NCBI GenBank assembly: GCA_009377445.1 | Contig: WHUA01000001.1 | Span: 518,725-582,724, forward strand | Direction: 5' to 3' | From: Alphaproteobacteria bacterium | Lineage (GTDB): Bacteria; Pseudomonadota; Alphaproteobacteria; UBA8366 | DNA length: 64,000 nucleotides | Shown: piece by piece, positions 56,172 through 64,000 of the stretch | Numbering within the stretch: the stretch's first letter is position 1 | Layout: every line of letters begins with the position of its first letter | The notes under the pieces: model-generated | Database searches by the model: none | What the model saw: the letters and a program-made list of their open reading frames with translations, nothing else | What the model was told of the DNA's origin: nothing | Program-made: the position numbers and the translations under genes

Positions 56172-58370
56172 ATGTTCAAAATCACACGAAAAGAAATCAC
56201 CTGGGGCGGACGCCCCCTGATACTGGAAACAGGGAAGATCGCACGGCAGGCCGATGGCGCCGTGCTTGCAACATACGGCGGCACGCAGGTCCTGTGTACG
56301 GCGGTCGCTCAGAAAACGATAAAGCCGGGCGTGGACTTCTTTCCGCTGACGGTGAACTACCAGGAAAAGACTTTCGCCGCCGGCAAGATCCCGGGCGGCT
56401 TCTTCAAGCGCGAGGGGCGGCCGAGCGAGAAGGAAACCCTGACGTCGCGTCTGATCGACCGGCCGATCCGGCCGCTGTTCCCGGACGGGTTCCGCAACGA
56501 AACGCAGGTCATCTGCACCGTCCTGACCCACGACCTCGAGAATGACCCCGACGTCGTCGCGCTCGTCGGCGCCTCCGCTGCGCTGACCATTTCCGGCATC
56601 CCCTTCCTGGGGCCGGTCGGCGGCGCGCGCGTCGGCTACATCGACGGCCGGTATGTCCTCAACCCCCTGACGGACGAGCTGAGCGACTCGGCGCTCGACT
56701 TGGTGCTCGCGGGCACGCACGAGGGCGTCCTGATGGTCGAATCGGAAGCGCAGGAGCTGGACGAGGAAGTGATGCTCGGCGCCGTGACCTTCGGCCACAA
56801 GGAAATGCGGCCGGTGATCGACATGATCATCGCGCTCGCGGAAGCCTGTGCGAAAGAGCCGTGGGACCTGACGCCGCCGCCGGCCAACCTGCCGGAATTG
56901 AAGGAGCGGGCGAAGTCGATGGTCGCGGCCCAGCTTCGCGACGCCTACGCCAAGACGGTCAAGCAGGAGCGGGTCGAAGCGCTGTCCAAGGCCAAGGAAA
57001 GCCTGCTCGCGAAGATCGCCGAGGAAGACGGCGAGACCGCGGATGTCGACCTCGCGGCGAAGGTCTTCAAGAGCCTCGAGAAGGAGATCGTCCGCGGCAA
57101 TATCCTGAAGACGGGCCAGCGCATCGACGGCCGCGACACGAGGTCGATCCGGCCGATCAACTGCGAAGTCGGCATCCTGGGCCGCAGCCACGGCTCCGCG
57201 CTGTTCACGCGCGGCGAGACGCAGGCGCTCGTCGTGACGACGCTCGGCACCGGCCAGGACGAGCAGATCATCGATGCCCTGGCGGGCGAGTACCGGGAAC
57301 ATTTCATGCTGCACTACAATTTCCCGCCCTACTCGGTTGGCGAAGCGTCTTTCCTGCGCTCGCCGGGCCGGCGCGAGATCGGCCACGGCAAGCTGGGATG
57401 GCGCTCGATACGGCCGCTCATCCCCGCCAAGGAGGAATTTCCGTACACCATCCGCATCGTCTCGGAAATTACCGAATCGAACGGCTCCTCCTCGATGGCC
57501 ACGGTGTGCGGCGCGTCCATGTCGTTGATGGATGCGGGCGTGCCGATCAAGCGCGCCTGCGCCGGCATCGCGATGGGGCTGATCAAGGAAGATGACGGCT
57601 TCGCCGTGCTGTCCGACATCCTCGGCGACGAAGACCACCTCGGCGACATGGACTTCAAGGTGGCCGGCACCGAGGTCGGCGTGACGGCCCTGCAGATGGA
57701 CATCAAGATCACCTCGATCACCGAGGAGATCATGCGCGTCGCGCTCGACCAGGCGCGCGAAGGGCGGATGCACATTCTCGGCGAGATGGCGAAGATGATC
57801 ACCGGCGCGCGCGAGGAAGTGTCCGAGCATGCGCCGCGCATCACCACGCTGCACATCCCGCGCGAGAAGATCCGCGAAGTCATCGGTACGGGCGGCAAGG
57901 TGATCCGCGAGATCTGCGAGGTCACCGGCGCGAAGATCGACATCGAGGACGACGGCACGGTCAAGGTCGCAGCCGTCGACAGCGAGGCGGGCGCAAAGGC
58001 CATCGAGTGGATCAACTCGATCGTCGCCGAGCCCGAGGTCGGCAAGATCTATCAGGGCAAGGTGGTGAAGACGGTCGACTTCGGCGCCTTCGTCAACTTC
58101 CTCGGCAACCGGGATGGCTTGGTCCATATCTCGGAGCTGCGCCAGGAGCGCGTACCGTCGGTCGAGGATGTCGTCAAGGTCGACGACAAGGTCAAGGTCA
58201 AGGTGCTGGGCGTCGACGACCGCGGCAAGGTCAAGCTCTCGATGCGCGCGGTGAACCAGGAAACCGGCGAGGAGATCCCCGTCGAGCCGCGCAGCGGCGG
58301 CGGGGGCGACGGCGATGAGCGGGGCGCACGCCGGCCGCAGCGACGCGACCGGCATCGCGCCGCGCATTGA
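56172..58370 (+). CDS. pnp: Polynucleotide phosphorylase
   Basis: PNPase degrades RNA 3' to 5' using phosphate and is part of the degradosome. The 732-residue protein has two RNase PH domains ([21 protein letters not shown] in the first; [19 protein letters not shown] catalytic aspartates in the second). KH (about 555-620, [18 protein letters not shown]) and S1 (about 622-695, [17 protein letters not shown]) follow, then a short basic tail. It ends the operon; a strong terminator follows. Confidence 0.98.
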   Translation: MFKITRKEITWGGRPLILETGKIARQADGAVLATYGGTQVLCTAVAQKTIKPGVDFFPLTVNYQEKTFAAGKIPGGFFKREGRPSEKETLTSRLIDRPIRPLFPDGFRNETQVICTVLTHDLENDPDVVALVGASAALTISGIPFLGPVGGARVGYIDGRYVLNPLTDELSDSALDLVLAGTHEGVLMVESEAQELDEEVMLGAVTFGHKEMRPVIDMIIALAEACAKEPWDLTPPPANLPELKERAKSMVAAQLRDAYAKTVKQERVEALSKAKESLLAKIAEEDGETADVDLAAKVFKSLEKEIVRGNILKTGQRIDGRDTRSIRPINCEVGILGRSHGSALFTRGETQALVVTTLGTGQDEQIIDALAGEYREHFMLHYNFPPYSVGEASFLRSPGRREIGHGKLGWRSIRPLIPAKEEFPYTIRIVSEITESNGSSSMATVCGASMSLMDAGVPIKRACAGIAMGLIKEDDGFAVLSDILGDEDHLGDMDFKVAGTEVGVTALQMDIKITSITEEIMRVALDQAREGRMHILGEMAKMITGAREEVSEHAPRITTLHIPREKIREVIGTGGKVIREICEVTGAKIDIEDDGTVKVAAVDSEAGAKAIEWINSIVAEPEVGKIYQGKVVKTVDFGAFVNFLGNRDGLVHISELRQERVPSVEDVVKVDDKVKVKVLGVDDRGKVKLSMRAVNQETGEEIPVEPRSGGGGDGDERGARRPQRRDRHRAAH

Positions 58371-58394
58371 CGCATCCGACCGATGAAAAGACAG

Positions 58395-58429
58395 CGGGCG
58401 CCGGTAATTCCGGCGCCCGTTTTTCTTTT
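58395..58429 (+). terminator. Rho-independent terminator after pnp
   Basis: CGGGCGCCGG (58395-58404) pairs perfectly with CCGGCGCCCG (58410-58419), loop TAATT, followed by TTTTTCTTTT. It closes the rimP-to-pnp operon and faces the convergent fabI; the other strand lacks a good T-run. Confidence 0.95.
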
Positions 58430-58473
58430 GCCGCCCGCACCGCCCGCATCGCGCAGGCGCCGTCCGGCCCCGG

Positions 58474-59268
58474 TCAGTCTTCCGGCAGGTTCAGCATGCC
58501 GATCACGTTGTACCCGGCATCCACATAGAGCACTTCGCCCGTCACGCCGGACGACAGGTCGGAAAGCAGGTACACGCCCGCCCCGCCGACGTCGTCTCCC
58601 GTGATGTTGCGGCGCAGCGGCGCATTCTCGCCCTGCCATTTGTAGACGGTTCGTGCGCTCGAGATCGCCGACCCCGCCAAGGTCCGCATCGGGCCGGCGG
58701 AGATGGCGTTGACGCGAATGCCGCGGCCGCCCAGATCGCTCGCGAGGTAGCGCACGCTCGCCTCGAGCGCCGCCTTGGCGACGCCCATGACGTTGTAGTT
58801 GGGCATGACGCGCTCGGACCCTGAATAGGTCAGCGTGACGAGGCATCCGCCGGCGCTCATCAACGGCGCGGCGCGTTGCGCCACCGCCGTGAAGGAGTAG
58901 CAGGATACGTCGAGCGTATTAAGGAAGTTTTCGCGGCTCGTCTCGAAATAGCGGCCGCGCAGCTCGTTCTTGTCCGAATAGGCGATGGCGTGCACCACGA
59001 AATCGATCCCGCCCCAGGCGGCGCCGATCTTGTTGAACACCTCGTCGAGGCTGTCCTTGTCGGACACGTCGCAGGGCATTATCAGCGTTGCGCCGACGGA
59101 TTCGGCGAGCGGCTCGACCCGCCGCATGAAGGCCGGGCCCTGGTGGGTGAATGCGAGGGTTGCCCCCTGCCGATGCGCGGCTTCGGCGATCGACCAGGCG
59201 ATCGAATGGTCGTTGGCGACGCCCATGATCAGGCCGCGGCGTCCCGACATAAGACCGGCTCCCGACAT
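58474..59268 (-). CDS. fabI: Enoyl-ACP reductase FabI
   Basis: FabI does the last reduction of each fatty-acid elongation cycle with NADH. The 264-residue short-chain-dehydrogenase-like protein has RRGLIMGVANDHSIAWSIA at the nucleotide site. The catalytic tyrosine/lysine segment is NYNVMGVAKAALEASVRYLA, and the C-terminus is typical (SSGVTGEVLYVDAGYN). ATG 59268 gives the usual N-terminus; ATG 59250 has a better GGGAG spacing and is possible. It is downstream of fabA and fabB. Confidence 0.95.
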   Translation of the reverse strand: MSGAGLMSGRRGLIMGVANDHSIAWSIAEAAHRQGATLAFTHQGPAFMRRVEPLAESVGATLIMPCDVSDKDSLDEVFNKIGAAWGGIDFVVHAIAYSDKNELRGRYFETSRENFLNTLDVSCYSFTAVAQRAAPLMSAGGCLVTLTYSGSERVMPNYNVMGVAKAALEASVRYLASDLGGRGIRVNAISAGPMRTLAGSAISSARTVYKWQGENAPLRRNITGDDVGGAGVYLLSDLSSGVTGEVLYVDAGYNVIGMLNLPED

Positions 59269-59341
59269 CCCGATCACCCGATGCCGGCCCCGACGGGCGG
59301 CGTTTGCGCCATGGGCTGCCTCTCTGTTCCCTGGCCGCTGG

Positions 59342-60559
59342 TCAGGCGTCGTGACGCTTGAAGACAAGCGTCGCGTTGGTGCCGCCGAAGCCGAAGCTAT
59401 TGGAAATAACGCAGTCGAGCGCGACGTTGTCCTTGCGCTCACGGACGATCGGGAAACCGGCCGCGCCGGGGTCGAGCTCCTCGATGTTCGCGCTCGCCGC
59501 GATGAAGCGATGCTTCATCATCAGGAGGGAATAGATCGTCTCATGCACGCCGGTGGCGCCGAGGGAATGTCCCGTGAGCGACTTGGTCGAGCTGAGCGGC
59601 GGAATGTGGTCGCCGAAGACCTCGCGGATCGCCTCGAGCTCCTTGATGTCGCCGACCGGCGTCGAGGTGCCGTGGACGTTGATGTAGCCGACCGGCATGT
59701 TGAGCCCGTCGAGCGCCTGCTTCATGCAGCGCGCCGCGCCTTCGCCGGAGGGCTGCACCATGTCGAACCCGTCGGAAGTCGCGCCGTAGCCTACGACCTC
59801 GGCATAGATTCTCGCGCCGCGCGCCTTGGCGTGCTCCATCTCCTCCAGCACCACGACCCCGCCGCCGCCGGCGATGACGAAGCCGTCGCGGTTGGCGTCG
59901 TAGGGCCGGCTCGCGCGTTCCGGCGTCGCGTTGTAGCCGGACGAGAGCGCCGGCATGGCGTCGAACAGCACGGTCATCGTCCAGTGCAGTTCCTCGCCGC
60001 CGCCGGCGAACATGATGTCCTGCTTGCCCCACTGGATGAGCTCCATGCCGTTGCCGACGCAATGCGCGCTGGTCGAGCAGGCGGAGCTGATCGAGTAGTT
60101 GACGCCCTTGATGCGGAAGGGCGTGGCGAGGGTGGCCGAATTCGTGCTCGACATGGTGCGCGGCACCATGTACGGGCCGACCCGCTTCGCGCCCTTTTCC
60201 TGCGCCGTGTTCCAGGCCAGCAGCAGGTTCGAGGTCGAGGGGCCGCCCGAGCCCATCACCATACCGGTGCGCTCGTTCGAGACCTCGCTCTCCGTCAGGC
60301 CGGCGTCCGCGATCGCCTGCGCCATGGCGATGTAGTTGTAGGCCGCGCCGTCGCCCATGAAGCGCCGGATCTTCCGGTCGATATGCGCGTCGATGTCGAT
60401 GTCGACCGCGCCGTGAACGTGGCTGCGAAAGCCGCGGTCCGCATACTCCTGGCAGAACTTGATCCCCGACCGGCCCTCCTTGAGCGACCGCAGGACCTCG
60501 TCCTTGTCGTTGCCAATGCTGGACACGATGCCCAGTCCGGTAACCGCCACTCGCCGCAT
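59342..60559 (-). CDS. fabB: Beta-ketoacyl-ACP synthase I FabB
   Basis: FabB elongates acyl-ACP and is needed for unsaturated fatty acids. The 405-residue thiolase-fold enzyme shows the Cys-His-His triad: Cys161 in [10 protein letters not shown], His296 in [11 protein letters not shown] and His331 in SLTGHSLGA. It follows fabA by 26 bp, the usual fabA-fabB pair of the anaerobic unsaturated pathway, and fabI follows by 73 bp. Confidence 0.97.
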   Translation of the reverse strand: MRRVAVTGLGIVSSIGNDKDEVLRSLKEGRSGIKFCQEYADRGFRSHVHGAVDIDIDAHIDRKIRRFMGDGAAYNYIAMAQAIADAGLTESEVSNERTGMVMGSGGPSTSNLLLAWNTAQEKGAKRVGPYMVPRTMSSTNSATLATPFRIKGVNYSISSACSTSAHCVGNGMELIQWGKQDIMFAGGGEELHWTMTVLFDAMPALSSGYNATPERASRPYDANRDGFVIAGGGGVVVLEEMEHAKARGARIYAEVVGYGATSDGFDMVQPSGEGAARCMKQALDGLNMPVGYINVHGTSTPVGDIKELEAIREVFGDHIPPLSSTKSLTGHSLGATGVHETIYSLLMMKHRFIAASANIEELDPGAAGFPIVRERKDNVALDCVISNSFGFGGTNATLVFKRHDA

Positions 60560-60585
60560 ACTGCCCTCGCGAGAACCGCGTCGGT

Positions 60586-61101
60586 TCAGGAGCCTTCCTG
60601 GAACAACCCGACCCGCATGTCCTTTACGTCATAGATCGGCTGGCCATCGGACTTCAGAATGCCGTCGGCGATGCCCATGACCAGCTTGCGCATGATGACG
60701 CGCTTCATGTTGATGTGATAGGTGATTTTCTTTGCCGTTTCGAGGACTTGGCCGCTGAATTTGACATCGCCGACGCCGAGCGCCCGGCCGCGGCCGATGC
60801 CGTTCAGCCAGCCCAGGAAGAACCCCACGAGCTGCCACATGGCGTCCAGGCCGAGACAGCCCGGCATCACGGGGTCGCCCTCGAAATGGCAGCGGAAGAA
60901 CCACAGCTCCGGCTTGACGTCCAACTCGGCGACGATTTCACCCTTGCCGTGGATGCCGCCTGTTTCCGATATGTGAATGATCCGATCGAGCATGAGCATC
61001 GGCGGCAGGGGAAGCTGTGCATTGCCCGGCCCGAACAGGCGGCCGTGCCCGCATTCGATCAGCTCCTCGAAGCTGTAACTGCTCTTCCTGGCGAACGTCA
61101 A
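60586..61101 (-). CDS. fabA: 3-hydroxydecanoyl-ACP dehydratase/isomerase FabA
   Basis: FabA dehydrates 3-hydroxydecanoyl-ACP and isomerises the product to the cis-3 form, the branch to unsaturated fatty acids. From TTG 61101 the protein is 171 residues (E. coli 172). The catalytic His72 is in [23 protein letters not shown] 61119 would add six residues but has no spaced ribosome site; a G-tract lies upstream of 61101. The start choice is uncertain. It heads the fabA-fabB-fabI unit. Confidence 0.95.
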   Translation of the reverse strand: MTFARKSSYSFEELIECGHGRLFGPGNAQLPLPPMLMLDRIIHISETGGIHGKGEIVAELDVKPELWFFRCHFEGDPVMPGCLGLDAMWQLVGFFLGWLNGIGRGRALGVGDVKFSGQVLETAKKITYHINMKRVIMRKLVMGIADGILKSDGQPIYDVKDMRVGLFQEGS

Positions 61102-61156
61102 AGCAGGCGTGCCCCCCAACCTCTTGTTCCGATTGTCACGTTACCAATATCGCAGG

Positions 61157-61188
61157 TCACGCCATAACACAATCACGCCATAACGCAA
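61157..61188. repeat. 16-bp tandem duplication upstream of fabA
   Basis: TCACGCCATAACACAA is followed at once by TCACGCCATAACGCAA, differing in one base. It lies in the 211-bp gap between the gyrB 3' end and fabA, about 55 bp upstream of the fabA start, where a regulator or promoter would act. The rest of the gap shows nothing I recognise. Confidence 0.8.
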
Positions 61189-61312
61189 CGATTTCACGCC
61201 CGCGCCTCAACCTGCGCGGCGCATGGCTTCCCGCGTCCCGATCCGCAATGGCTCCTTCCTGCCATCGGACCGCATGCGTGCCGGCGTTGTCAAAGGGTTT
61301 CTCGCCTGCGGT

Positions 61313-64000
<2,688 letters not shown>

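Overview
The window is 64 kb of GC-rich, gene-dense chromosome from an alphaproteobacterium. The gene neighbourhoods look most like Rhodospirillales or Rhizobiales; this is inferred from gene content and order, not from a search. Markers are the dnaK-dnaJ-dapB set, the phoR/pstSCAB/phoU/phoB block, MucR, a Fur/Mur-type regulator, olsB-olsA, the lnt-praR-metK-trmB-rimP-nusA-ylxR-infB-rbfA-truB-rpsO-pnp run, fabI-fabB-fabA and recF-gyrB. I see no tRNA, rRNA, CRISPR array, prophage or insertion-sequence transposase.

Layout. 1-11.5 kb: a DUF1848 radical-SAM-type gene cut by the left edge, a heat-shock promoter with dnaK and dnaJ, then dapB, nth, a bactofilin/lipoprotein pair, an EI24 membrane protein, adenosine kinase, an AmpG-like transporter and a macro-domain protein. 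11.5-21.5 kb (minus strand): the phosphate regulon, with a near-consensus Pho box lying across the phoR stop codon, followed upstream by maeB. 21.7-37.3 kb: mutS, glnD, a DUF3126 protein, murJ, a selenoprotein gene, trpS, a universal stress protein, an Nfu iron-sulfur scaffold, a Bax-like glucosaminidase, a polysaccharide deacetylase, a RutE-like nitroreductase, tsaB and rimI. 37.5-46 kb: mucR, fur, olsBA, miaB, phoH, ybeY, corC, lnt. 46-58.4 kb: praR, metK and the nusA-infB translation/RNA operon, ending at pnp with a strong terminator. 58.4-64 kb (minus strand): fabI, fabB, fabA, gyrB and the 3' end of recF.

The main observation is at 29355-30572. An apparent 154-residue ORF ends in TGA, and the same frame continues without interruption for 250 more codons. 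Read through, the two parts form one protein of the GrdB-like (glycine/sarcosine/betaine/D-proline reductase selenoprotein B) family. The TGA falls at the first position of a UxxC redox motif, and a GC-rich hairpin with a GUC loop follows at almost the spacing of a bacterial SECIS element. This is therefore most likely a selenocysteine gene, not a pseudogene. It sits between the core genes murJ and trpS and is preceded by two large palindromes.

Other features of note are several families of intergenic palindromic repeats, an 11-bp tandem repeat that starts inside the trpS stop region, in-frame microsatellites in olsB and rimI, and structured leaders before metK, rimP and pnp.
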